Origin: Dongia rigui
GTDB lineage: Bacteria > Pseudomonadota > Alphaproteobacteria > Dongiales > Dongiaceae
Direction: 5' to 3'
Length of the DNA stretch: 64,000 bases
NCBI RefSeq assembly: GCF_034044635.1
Contig: NZ_JAXCLX010000001.1
Location: 1,550,001 to 1,614,000 of the forward strand
Translations under genes and position numbers: made by a program
In this document: piece by piece, positions 35,792 to 43,720 of the stretch
Numbering within the stretch: the stretch's first letter is position 1
How the letters are laid out: each line of letters starts with the position of its first letter
Notes under the pieces: generated by a model
The model's input: the letters and a program-made list of their open reading frames with translations, nothing else
What the model was told of the DNA's origin: nothing
The model's database searches: none

Positions 35792-37090
35792 CTACCAGCG
35801 CCGCTCGAAGCGGCGACGAACAAAGATGGCGATGGCGTTCATGGAAATGAGGAAGGCGAGCAGCACCATGATGCCGGCGCTGGTCTTTTCCACAAAGGCG
35901 CGTTCCGGGCTGTCGGCCCAGAGATAGATCTGCACCGGCAGCACGGTCGCCGGATCGGTCGGTCCATGCGGCACGTCGACGATGAAGGCGACCATGCCGA
36001 TCATCAAGAGCGGCGCCGATTCACCCAAGGCGCGGGCGAGACCGATGATGGCACCGGTCATGATGCCCGGGGTGGCGAGCGGCAGGACGTGGTGCGTCAC
36101 CACCTGGAGGGGCGAGGCACCGATGCCATAGGCGGCCTCGCGGATCGAGGGCGGCACGGCTTTGAGCGCGGCGCGGGTGGCGATGATGATGGTGGGCAAG
36201 GTCATCAAAGCCAGAACCATGCCACCCACCAGCGGCGCCGAGCGCGGCAGGCCGAAGACGCCGAGGAGGACCGCGAGACCCAGCAGACCGAAGACGATCG
36301 AGGGGACGGCGGCGAGGTTGTTGATGTTGACCTCGATGATCTCGGTCAGGCGGTTCTTCGGGGCGAATTCCTCGAGATAGATGGCGCTCATGACACCCAA
36401 AGGCAGAGCGAGGATGACCGTCACCAGCATGGTGAAGATCGAACCCATCAGCGCGCCGAGGATGCCCGCCTGTTCCGGCTCGCGGCTGTCGCCGGCCGAG
36501 AGGAAGGTGCTGTTGAAGGTGGTCTTGACCTGGTCGTTGGCCACGAGTTTGTCGAACCAGGCGATCTGGGTGTCAGGCACCACGCGCTCCGCTTCCGGCA
36601 GGTCGCGCTTGATATAGCCCTTTTTCAGCATGTCGATGTCGTCGGAGGACACGACCCAGAAGCGCTGGGTCTGCCCGATGATGGCCGGATTGGCCAGCAC
36701 CGCTTTGCGAATGACGTCGCCGGCGCCGTTGCTGACCAGGGCATAGAGCAGCTTGCGGTCGCCGCGGCTGGTCACTTCCGGGAAGGCGGTCTTCAGCGCT
36801 TCCTTCACCAGGCCCTGATAGTCGGCGGCGGCCAGCGTATCGGCATCGGTCTTGCCGTCCGGCGTGATGACGGCCGGGTCCAGCACGACATCGAGCACAA
36901 TCTCGGTGCGGAAGAAGGCGCTGTAGCCCTTGCCGCAGACAGAGACCAGCAGCACGCCCAACATGGCGATGGCGAGGCCCACTGCAAACATGCCGTAGAA
37001 GCGGAAGCGGCGTTCGGCCCCGTAGCGACGCCGGATGCGCGCTTCGCTGAGATCGGGCCGACGGATCACCTGTGTCGATGTATCACTCAT
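35792..37090 (-). CDS. pstA: Phosphate ABC transporter permease PstA with long N-terminal domain
   Basis: A 432-residue protein. After an N-terminal span (about 30-50) comes a ~150-residue periplasmic domain like DUF3333 of alphaproteobacterial PstA. A six-span permease core follows, with the EAA loop [20 protein letters not shown]. Its start overlaps the upstream pstSC stop by 8 bases. Confidence 0.94.
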   Translation of the reverse strand: MSDTSTQVIRRPDLSEARIRRRYGAERRFRFYGMFAVGLAIAMLGVLLVSVCGKGYSAFFRTEIVLDVVLDPAVITPDGKTDADTLAAADYQGLVKEALKTAFPEVTSRGDRKLLYALVSNGAGDVIRKAVLANPAIIGQTQRFWVVSSDDIDMLKKGYIKRDLPEAERVVPDTQIAWFDKLVANDQVKTTFNSTFLSAGDSREPEQAGILGALMGSIFTMLVTVILALPLGVMSAIYLEEFAPKNRLTEIIEVNINNLAAVPSIVFGLLGLAVLLGVFGLPRSAPLVGGMVLALMTLPTIIIATRAALKAVPPSIREAAYGIGASPLQVVTHHVLPLATPGIMTGAIIGLARALGESAPLLMIGMVAFIVDVPHGPTDPATVLPVQIYLWADSPERAFVEKTSAGIMVLLAFLISMNAIAIFVRRRFERRW

Positions 37091-39428
37091 ATTGCTCTCG
37101 ATACTTCTTGACGATGCGCAGGGCGACGATGTTGAGGATCAGCGTCACGACGAAGAGGGCAAGGCCCAGGGCGAAAGCCGCGAGTGTCTTCGGGCTGTCG
37201 AATTCCTGGTCGCCCACCAGCAGGGTGACGATCTGCACGGTCACGGTGGTGACCGCTTCCAGCGGATTGGCGGTGAGGTTGGCGGTCAGACCCGCCGCCA
37301 TCACCACGATCATGGTTTCGCCGATGGCGCGGCTGACGGCCAGCAGAACGCCACCCATGATGCCGGGGAGTGCCGCCGGCACCACCACCTGGCGGATTGT
37401 TTCGGATTTGGTGGCACCGAGCGCGAAGGAACCGTCGCGCATCGCCTGCGGCACCGCGTTCATCACGTCATCGGAGAGCGACGAGATGAAGGGGATGATC
37501 ATGACGCCCATGACGAGGCCGGCGGCGAGCGCCGATTCGGACGCCACGTCGAGGCCCACGGCGGCACCGGCACCGCGGATCAGCGGGGCGACGGTCAAGG
37601 CCGCGAAGAAGCCGTAGACCACGGTCGGAATGCCGGCGAGGATTTCGATGAGCGGCTTGGCCCAGGCGCGGGTCTTGCGGCTGGCATAATCGGAGAGGTA
37701 GATCGCCGACATGAGGCCCACGGGCACCGCGACCGCCATGGCGATGACGGTGATGAGCATGGTGCCGGCAAAGACCGGGATGGCGCCGAAGGCACCCGAC
37801 TGGCCCACCTGGTCGGCGCGGATCGCCATCTGCGGCGACCATTGCAGGCCAAAGAGGAATTCGAAGGGCGAGATCTGCGCAAAGAAGCGCATGGCTTCGA
37901 ACACCAGCGACAGGACGATGCCGACGGTGGTGAGGATGGAGAGCAGCGAGCAGACGACCAGCAGCACCATGGTCATCCGTTCGACCGCGTTGCGGGCGCG
38001 GAAATTGGCGCTGATATGACGCTGCGCCCAGCCAAGGCCGATGGCGGCAGCGCCAAGCGTGGCCGCGGCAATGGCGGCCCAGATCACGTCATGGCCGGCC
38101 TTGGGATCGCCCGGCAAAAAATGGGCGATGACGGCACCGAGCAGCAGTGCCAGGGCGCCGGGCAGGAAGGCGCCGAGGCCCACATAGACGCCGTGATAGC
38201 TGGGCAGCGAATGCAGCTCGCGCGTGGCACCGCGGACGCTGGCAAAGGCGCGACGGCGGCCGAGCTGGAAGCCGACCGAGCTCAAGAGCAGCAACAGGCC
38301 GGCGGCGATCCAGGGAAGGAGCGCCGAGGTGGCGCCAAGATCGATGCCGGCACCGAGCGAGCTGGCGATCGGCAAAGCGGCGAGGACCGCGGTGGAGACG
38401 GCGGCGTGCTCGGCCTCCGGCATCGGCACCATGCCCTTGTCGGTCAGATAGCCCTGGGTGCCGGATGCCTTCTCGCTCATGAATTCGGCGACGAATTCGG
38501 CGAGGCCCGGCACAACGTCGCTGTGCTGCTTCTTCACATAGAGATAGAGCTTGCGGGCGACTTCGTAGGAGCCGTTGATGATGTTTTCTTCCGTGGGCGC
38601 CACGCCATCCATGGCGCTGCCCTGCAGCATGTCCTGGTTATCGGCGAGGAAGGAATAGCCGAGGATGCCGAAGGCATCCGGATTGCCGGCGAGCTTCTGC
38701 ACGATGAGATTGTCGTTCTCGCCGGCATCGATATAGGCGCCGTCTTCGCGCAGGGTCTGGCACTTGGCCTTCTTCACCTTGTCGTCGGTGAGTGCTGTGA
38801 TTTCCGGGAAGGTGTGGCAGGCCTTGTCCATCACCAGTTCCAGGAAGGCGTCACGCGTACCGGAGGTGGGGGGCGGCCCGAGGACTTCGATCTTCTGGGC
38901 CGGCAGGCTGGGGTTCACTTCCGACCACAGCTGATAGGGGTTGGCGAGAAGGACACCGTTGACCGGCACTTCCTTGGCCAGCGCGAGATAGAGATCGCGC
39001 ACGCTAAGGGCGCGCGATGCGCCGCCTTTGCCGGACGCCAGAACGATGCCGTCATAGCCGATCTCGACCTCGACGATGTCGGTGACGCCGTTCTGCTTGC
39101 AGGTCGCGACCTCGCCTTCCTTGATCGGGCGGGAGGCGTTGGCGATATCAGGGAAGCCTTCGCCGACCCCGCCGCAGAAGAGCTTCAGGCCGCCGCCGGT
39201 GCCGGTCGCCTCGACCACCGGCGCCTTGAAGCCGCTTTGGGCGAAATGCTCGGCGACCGCAGTCGCAAACGGATAGACGGTCGAGGAGCCGACGATATGC
39301 AGCTGTTCGCGCGCCGCCGCCCCCTGCGGCAGCAGGGCACCCAGCGCCAAAACCGCTCCGAAGACGACCGCTGAAACGGTCGGCAAACCCAACCCGGCCC
39401 GTCCTTGGGCCCCCCGCGCTGGCAACAT
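37083..39428 (-). CDS. PstS-PstC fusion: phosphate-binding domain joined to the permease
   Basis: A single 781-residue protein. Residues 1-39 are a signal sequence ending AAA. Residues ~40-340 form a PstS-type phosphate-binding domain (VGSSTVYPFA at 46-55, EATGTGGGLKLFCGG, and PTSGTRDAFLEL). Hydrophobic spans then begin and the PstC permease core follows (QWSPQMAI, VFAGTMLIT, EAA-like loop RDGSFALGATKSETIRQVVV, SRAIGETMIVVMAAG). Separate pstS and pstC are the rule. The reading frame is continuous with no shift. Start 39428 is chosen because GGGAGAGAG precedes it; 39452 is an alternative. pstA overlaps its end. Confidence 0.92.
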   Translation of the reverse strand: MLPARGAQGRAGLGLPTVSAVVFGAVLALGALLPQGAAAREQLHIVGSSTVYPFATAVAEHFAQSGFKAPVVEATGTGGGLKLFCGGVGEGFPDIANASRPIKEGEVATCKQNGVTDIVEVEIGYDGIVLASGKGGASRALSVRDLYLALAKEVPVNGVLLANPYQLWSEVNPSLPAQKIEVLGPPPTSGTRDAFLELVMDKACHTFPEITALTDDKVKKAKCQTLREDGAYIDAGENDNLIVQKLAGNPDAFGILGYSFLADNQDMLQGSAMDGVAPTEENIINGSYEVARKLYLYVKKQHSDVVPGLAEFVAEFMSEKASGTQGYLTDKGMVPMPEAEHAAVSTAVLAALPIASSLGAGIDLGATSALLPWIAAGLLLLLSSVGFQLGRRRAFASVRGATRELHSLPSYHGVYVGLGAFLPGALALLLGAVIAHFLPGDPKAGHDVIWAAIAAATLGAAAIGLGWAQRHISANFRARNAVERMTMVLLVVCSLLSILTTVGIVLSLVFEAMRFFAQISPFEFLFGLQWSPQMAIRADQVGQSGAFGAIPVFAGTMLITVIAMAVAVPVGLMSAIYLSDYASRKTRAWAKPLIEILAGIPTVVYGFFAALTVAPLIRGAGAAVGLDVASESALAAGLVMGVMIIPFISSLSDDVMNAVPQAMRDGSFALGATKSETIRQVVVPAALPGIMGGVLLAVSRAIGETMIVVMAAGLTANLTANPLEAVTTVTVQIVTLLVGDQEFDSPKTLAAFALGLALFVVTLILNIVALRIVKKYREQYE

Positions 39429-39462
39429 GATGGAAGCTCTCTCCCTTGTCATTGCCGGCTGA

Positions 39463-39482
39463 GTACGACACTAATGTTACAG
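39463..39482 (-). promoter_or_regulatory. Candidate PHO box upstream of pstSC
   Basis: On the minus strand CTGTAACATTAGTGTCGTAC shows two 7-base half sites (CTGTAAC and GTGTCGT) at 11-base spacing, as in PhoB binding sites (CTGTNAN). It is 34 bases before the chosen start, so the RNA start would lie very close to the ATG. The match is partial. Confidence 0.5.
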
Positions 39483-39597
39483 CTTGATGAACCCGATAAA
39501 AAGACGCATCTGCAATGGGTTAGTTTGGTCGGGACTTGACGCCACGGCTCGGAATCGGCCAGTTTCGACGGAATTCACCTGATGGAAGGCGCCCACC

Positions 39598-39963
39598 ATG
39601 GCCTATGACAGCAATAATATTTTCGCCCGCATCCTCCGCGGCGAAATCCCTTGCGACAAGGTCTATGAGGATTCCCATGTCCTCGCCTTCCGCGATATCC
39701 GCCCCCATGCCAAGGTGCATGTGCTGCTGATCCCCAAGGGCCCCTATGTGTCGCTCGAGGATTTTTCGGCCCGCGCCTCCGAGGCGGAAATCGTCGCCTT
39801 TCACCGCGCCATTCCGAAGATCACGGCCGAGTTGGGGGTGGCCGTCACAGGCTACCGCGCCATCGCCAATAGCGGCGCCGACAGCCATCAGGAAGTGCCG
39901 CATTACCACCTGCATCTGCTAGGCGGCCAGCGTTTGGGGCCGCTTCTGAGCCTGCCGCACTGA
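39598..39963 (+). CDS. HIT-family nucleotide hydrolase (HinT-like)
   Basis: A 121-residue histidine-triad protein. The triad is at His102, 104 and 106 in VPHYHLHLLGG; the N-terminal NIFARILRGEIPCDKVYED is typical of HinT. These enzymes hydrolyse nucleoside phosphoramidates such as aminoacyl-AMP. It is divergent from pstSC and followed by a strong hairpin. Confidence 0.94.
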   Translation: MAYDSNNIFARILRGEIPCDKVYEDSHVLAFRDIRPHAKVHVLLIPKGPYVSLEDFSARASEAEIVAFHRAIPKITAELGVAVTGYRAIANSGADSHQEVPHYHLHLLGGQRLGPLLSLPH

Positions 39964-39971
39964 GTCACTGC

Positions 39972-40012
39972 CAGCAGCTGTGAGCAGGATTCACAGCTGC
40001 TGTTCCATTTGA
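39972..40012 (+). terminator. Hairpin after the HIT gene
   Basis: A perfect 12-base stem CAGCAGCTGTGA/TCACAGCTGCTG with a 7-base loop begins 9 bases after the HIT stop and is followed by TTCCATTTGAT. It is probably a terminator, although the T-run is imperfect. Confidence 0.65.
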
Positions 40013-40079
40013 TCGGTTGCACCTCCGCGCGCGACACGCCATGAACGGCGCGCGGTGATCTTGCCAACGAGGGAACGCG

Positions 40080-40682
40080 ATGCTGACGCTCTACGACAGT
40101 GCCATTTCAGGGAACGCCTATAAGGTCAGGCTGCTTCTCAGCCATCTCGGCATCCCCCTGAAGCGCATCGAGATGAATGTAGATGATGGTTCCACCCGCA
40201 CGCCGGATTTCCTCAAAGTGAATCGCAACGGCAAGGTGCCGGCGATCGTGCTGGAAGATGGCACAGCGCTCTCGGAATCGGACGCCATCCTCTATTACTT
40301 CGCCGAGGGTACGCGCTATTGGCCAAGCGACAGGCTGGGTCGCGCGCGGGTGCTGCAATGGATGTTCTTCGAGCAGTACAACCACGAACCGACCATCGCC
40401 GTGGTGCGGCATTGGGTGGCGCATCTGGGGAAGACGCCGGAGAGCGAGCCGGCCCTGCCCGCCAAGATCGCCGCTGGCTACCTGGCCCTCGACGTGATGG
40501 AAGACCAGCTGCAGCGCAGCGACTATTTCGTTGGCAACAGCTATACCATCGCCGACATCGCGCTCTATGCCTACAGCCACGTGGCGCATGAGGGCGGCTT
40601 CGACCTCGGCCGCTATCCGGCGATCGGCGCTTGGCTGAAGCGCGTGGCCGCGCAGCCCGGCCACATCCGCATCACGGATTGA
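40080..40682 (+). CDS. Glutathione S-transferase family protein
   Basis: A 200-residue GST with an N-terminal thioredoxin-like domain (MLTLYDSAISGNAYKVRLLL, then NGKVPAIVLEDGTALSESDAIL with the cis-Pro and the glutathione-contact Glu-Ser) and a C-terminal helical domain (YTIADIALYAYSHVA). It conjugates or reduces with glutathione; the substrate is unknown. It is a single gene, convergent with the lipoproteins that follow. Confidence 0.9.
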   Translation: MLTLYDSAISGNAYKVRLLLSHLGIPLKRIEMNVDDGSTRTPDFLKVNRNGKVPAIVLEDGTALSESDAILYYFAEGTRYWPSDRLGRARVLQWMFFEQYNHEPTIAVVRHWVAHLGKTPESEPALPAKIAAGYLALDVMEDQLQRSDYFVGNSYTIADIALYAYSHVAHEGGFDLGRYPAIGAWLKRVAAQPGHIRITD

Positions 40683-40691
40683 GACGGCGCC

Positions 40692-41051
40692 TCAATCGAC
40701 GATTTCGTAATCGACCTTGATCGTGGTGCCGAAGGCGAAAACGATGCATTTCATGCCGGCATTTTCGCACAGCTGCAGCGCATGCTGGGTGAAGCTGCCG
40801 GGACGGCAGCGATCGCCCGGGCAATAGGAATAGCCCGAGGCGAGGCCGTCTTCGGTGACGACGAAGACGCCGCCGCCGCGGCCGAGCTTCAGCTTGTAGG
40901 CCTCGAAATTCTCCCACACCGAATGGGCGATGCGCAGCGTCTCGTCATTCGCCACATTGACGCGCGTTGGCGATGGCGTGCAGGCAGCGAGCATTGCGCC
41001 GCAGATCAGGGCCATGATTGGCAGGAGGCGGCTTGATCGCGTCAGGACCAT
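40692..41051 (-). CDS. Small cysteine-rich lipoprotein A, function unknown
   Basis: A 119-residue protein whose signal ends in the lipobox LAAC. The mature part has paired cysteines in YCPGDRC and LCENAGMKCIVFAFG near the C-terminus, the layout of small secreted domains with two disulfides. It is a tandem paralogue of the gene upstream (same SYC/YC, C, CxxxGxKCIVFA order) and begins 6 bases after it. I do not recognise a named family. Confidence 0.8.
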   Translation of the reverse strand: MVLTRSSRLLPIMALICGAMLAACTPSPTRVNVANDETLRIAHSVWENFEAYKLKLGRGGGVFVVTEDGLASGYSYCPGDRCRPGSFTQHALQLCENAGMKCIVFAFGTTIKVDYEIVD

Positions 41052-41057
41052 GACGTG

Positions 41058-41408
41058 CTACTCCGCGATCTCAAAGGGAATGACGACGTCGTCGTCCTTG
41101 GCGAAGACGATGCATTTATAGCCCTTGGACTGGCAGCTTTTGATCGCTTCGTTCGAATAGTTGATGTTGTAGTAGCAGCCTTGCGCCATGACGCAGTAGT
41201 GATAGGTGGCATAATAGCCATCCTCGGATACGGCAAAGGCACCACGGCCGCCGCCGGCGATGTCCTGCAGATACTTCTGGTAATAGTCCCAGGTCCCGCG
41301 CGCGATAACGAACTTCTCATCGGGCTTCAGTTGGACGCGGCCTTCCTGTGGCTGGCACCCGGCGACCGCTGTCGCCAGCATGGCAACGATCAATGCAATT
41401 TTCGTCAA
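41058..41408 (-). CDS. Small cysteine-rich lipoprotein B, function unknown
   Basis: A 116-residue protein with lipobox VAGC after MTKIALIVAMLATA. Mature cysteines lie in YCVMAQGC and SCQSKGYKCIVFAKDD, matching the neighbouring paralogue. The two diverge in the linker but keep the WEN/WDY aromatic stretch and the Gly-Gly-Arg-Gly loop. It is the first gene of the pair. Confidence 0.8.
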   Translation of the reverse strand: MTKIALIVAMLATAVAGCQPQEGRVQLKPDEKFVIARGTWDYYQKYLQDIAGGGRGAFAVSEDGYYATYHYCVMAQGCYYNINYSNEAIKSCQSKGYKCIVFAKDDDVVIPFEIAE

Positions 41409-41488
41409 TTCTTGCGCCCCATTGGTTTAGTTACCCATGGGACGCTCGCATTTTCCGCGCAGCCTGCCAAGCGCTTTTGCTGCTGTGA

Positions 41489-42679
41489 TCAGCGATAGGG
41501 ATCCGCCGCATCGCGCAGGCCGTCGCCGAGGAAGTTGAAGGCCAGCACCACGATGATGACGGGGAGGATCGGCAGCATCAGCCAGGGATAGAGCGCCACC
41601 ACATTGATGTTCTGCGCCTCGTTGAGGAGCACGCCCCAGGACGTGATCGGCGCGCGGATGCCGAGCCCCAGGAACGACAGCGCGGTCTCGCCGAGGATCA
41701 TGCCGGGAATGGCCAGCGTGGCCGAGGCGATGAGATGGCTCATGAAACTCGGCATCAAATGGCGGAAGATGATGCGGCCGGGCGAGGCGCCCATCAATTG
41801 TGCCGCGACGCAGAAATCTTCTTCGCGCAAGGAGAGGAGCCGCGAGCGCACGGCCCGCGCCAGGCCCGTCCAATCGATGAGGCCGAGAATGATGGTGATG
41901 CCGAAATAGACCAACATCGGCGACCAGGTGACAGGCAGAATCGCCGCCAGCGCCAGCCACAGCGGCAGATGCGGGATGGAGCGCAGCACCTCGATCGAGC
42001 GCTGCAGCAGATCGTCGACCCAGCCGCCGTAATAGCCGGCGAGACCCCCGAAGGTCATGCCGAGGATAAAGCTGACCGCCACGCCAAAAAGGCCGATGGT
42101 GAGCGAAATGCGCATGCCGTAGAGAACGCGCGAGAGCATGTCGCGCCCGAGACGGTCGGAGCCGAAGAAGAACAATGGCGTGTACTTGTCCGGCGGGCAG
42201 ACGAGATGCGTATTACCCTCGATGAGGCCCCAGAATTTGTAAGGATCGCCTTCGCAGAAGAAGCGGAGCGGCCGCGGCTCGACCACGTTTTCGGTGTAGA
42301 TGCGCTGCAGATTCTCCATGTCGAGCTTGTAGTCGAGCGCATAGACAAAGGGGCCGACGAATTCGCCCTGATGCACCCAATGCACCTTCTGCGGCGGCGC
42401 ATAGATATAGTCGACATTGCGCGAATGCTGGCCATAGGGCGCCAGGAATTCGACGAAGAGAATGGCCGCATACATGACGGCCAGCACGAGACCGGCAGCG
42501 ACCGCCACTTTGTGGCGGCGGAAGCGCAGCCACATCATGCGCCATTGCGACGCCATGTAGATCTTCTCGAGCGCCGGATTGACGCTGTCGATGGCGTAAG
42601 GGTCGAACGGCGCCTGGCTGACGAAATGCGGCAGGCCGCCGCCCGCAGGCGCGCCGGAGCGGTTGGTAAGGTCGGTCAT
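41489..42679 (-). CDS. Peptide/oligosaccharide ABC transporter permease (DppC-like) with periplasmic insert
   Basis: A 396-residue permease. After the first span (about residues 60-80) a ~100-residue extracytoplasmic segment contains FCEGDPYKFWGLIEGNTHLV and leads to DRLGRDMLSRVLYGMRISL, the usual DppC start of the core. The EAA loop is AAQLMGASPGRIIFRHLMPS. Long inserts of this type occur in permeases for large peptides or oligosaccharides. It overlaps the preceding permease by four bases. Confidence 0.9.
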   Translation of the reverse strand: MTDLTNRSGAPAGGGLPHFVSQAPFDPYAIDSVNPALEKIYMASQWRMMWLRFRRHKVAVAAGLVLAVMYAAILFVEFLAPYGQHSRNVDYIYAPPQKVHWVHQGEFVGPFVYALDYKLDMENLQRIYTENVVEPRPLRFFCEGDPYKFWGLIEGNTHLVCPPDKYTPLFFFGSDRLGRDMLSRVLYGMRISLTIGLFGVAVSFILGMTFGGLAGYYGGWVDDLLQRSIEVLRSIPHLPLWLALAAILPVTWSPMLVYFGITIILGLIDWTGLARAVRSRLLSLREEDFCVAAQLMGASPGRIIFRHLMPSFMSHLIASATLAIPGMILGETALSFLGLGIRAPITSWGVLLNEAQNINVVALYPWLMLPILPVIIVVLAFNFLGDGLRDAADPYR

Positions 42680-43707
42680 TTTTCGGCCCCCGCGCCCAAG
42701 CGAATTCTGGGATCCAGCAAGGCCAGCAGCACGTCGGAGACGAATATGCCGATGACGGTGAGGAACGCCATGAACATCAGGAACGAGCCGGCGAGATACA
42801 TGTCCTGCGAGCGCAAGGCCGAGAGCAGCATCGGCCCGGTGATGGGCAGCGACATCACCACCGAGACGATGACCGAGCCGGAAATCAGTTCCGGCAGCAG
42901 CGAGCCGATATCGGCGATGAAGGGATTCAATGAAATGCGCAGCGGATAGCGCAACAGCAGTTTGAGCGGCGGCAGGCCCTTGGCGCGCCCGGTCGTCACA
43001 TATTGCTTGTTGAGTTCATCGAGCAGGTTGGCGCGCAGGCGCCGGATCATGCCGGCAGTCCCGGGCAGGCCGATCACCAGCACGGCGATCCACATATGCT
43101 CGAGCACGCTCATCACCTTGGCCAGCGACCAGGGCTGGCCGACATAGGCCGCATCCATCATGCCACCGATCGACGTCCCGAAATAGATATTGGCGAAATA
43201 GAGCAGCACCAGGGCGATGAGGAAGCTGGGTGTCGCGAGGCCGATATAGCCGAGGAAGGTAAAGACGTAGTCGAAGATCGAGTATTGATGCGTCGCGGAA
43301 TAGACGGCGATCGGAAATGAGACGATCCAGACGAACAGGATCGACGCCAGCGAGACGACGACGGTGAGCATCAGACGGTCGCCCACCACTTCGGAAACCG
43401 GCAGGTTGTGCTCGAAGGAATAGCCAAGGTCGCCGAACAGCAGACCGCCGCTCTTGTGCTCGAAGCCTTCCCAGCGGCCGAACATCCAATGCACGTATTG
43501 CACATATGTCGGCTCGTCGAGGCCATAGGTCTTGCGCAGGAAATCCATCTTGTCCTGGTCCATGTTCTCGCCGCGCGACTGCATCTCGGCCATCATGGTC
43601 TCGAGGAAGTCGCCGGGCGGGGCCTGGATGATGGCGAAGACCAGCATGCTGATGACGAGCAGGGTCGGAACCATGACCAGCACGCGCTGAATGAGATAGC
43701 GAAGCAT
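42676..43707 (-). CDS. Peptide/oligosaccharide ABC transporter permease (DppB-like)
   Basis: A 343-residue DppB-type permease starting MLRYLIQRVLVMVPTLLVIS, with an EAA-type loop around VTTGRAKGLPPLKLLLRYPL. It is the first of the two permeases and begins 13 bases after the binding protein. Confidence 0.92.
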   Translation of the reverse strand: MLRYLIQRVLVMVPTLLVISMLVFAIIQAPPGDFLETMMAEMQSRGENMDQDKMDFLRKTYGLDEPTYVQYVHWMFGRWEGFEHKSGGLLFGDLGYSFEHNLPVSEVVGDRLMLTVVVSLASILFVWIVSFPIAVYSATHQYSIFDYVFTFLGYIGLATPSFLIALVLLYFANIYFGTSIGGMMDAAYVGQPWSLAKVMSVLEHMWIAVLVIGLPGTAGMIRRLRANLLDELNKQYVTTGRAKGLPPLKLLLRYPLRISLNPFIADIGSLLPELISGSVIVSVVMSLPITGPMLLSALRSQDMYLAGSFLMFMAFLTVIGIFVSDVLLALLDPRIRLGAGAEK

Positions 43708-43720
43708 GAGTGCCGGTTTC

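Noticed and set aside
35762-37111. 449-codon plus-strand frame opposite pstA
   Set aside because: Antisense shadow with repetitive acidic/His composition; pstA on the other strand is certain.
37035-39374. Very long open frame (779 codons) on the plus strand
   Set aside because: It lies exactly opposite the pstSC fusion, is rich in His/Asp/Gly/Arg as expected of antisense frames in GC-rich DNA, and has no domain features.
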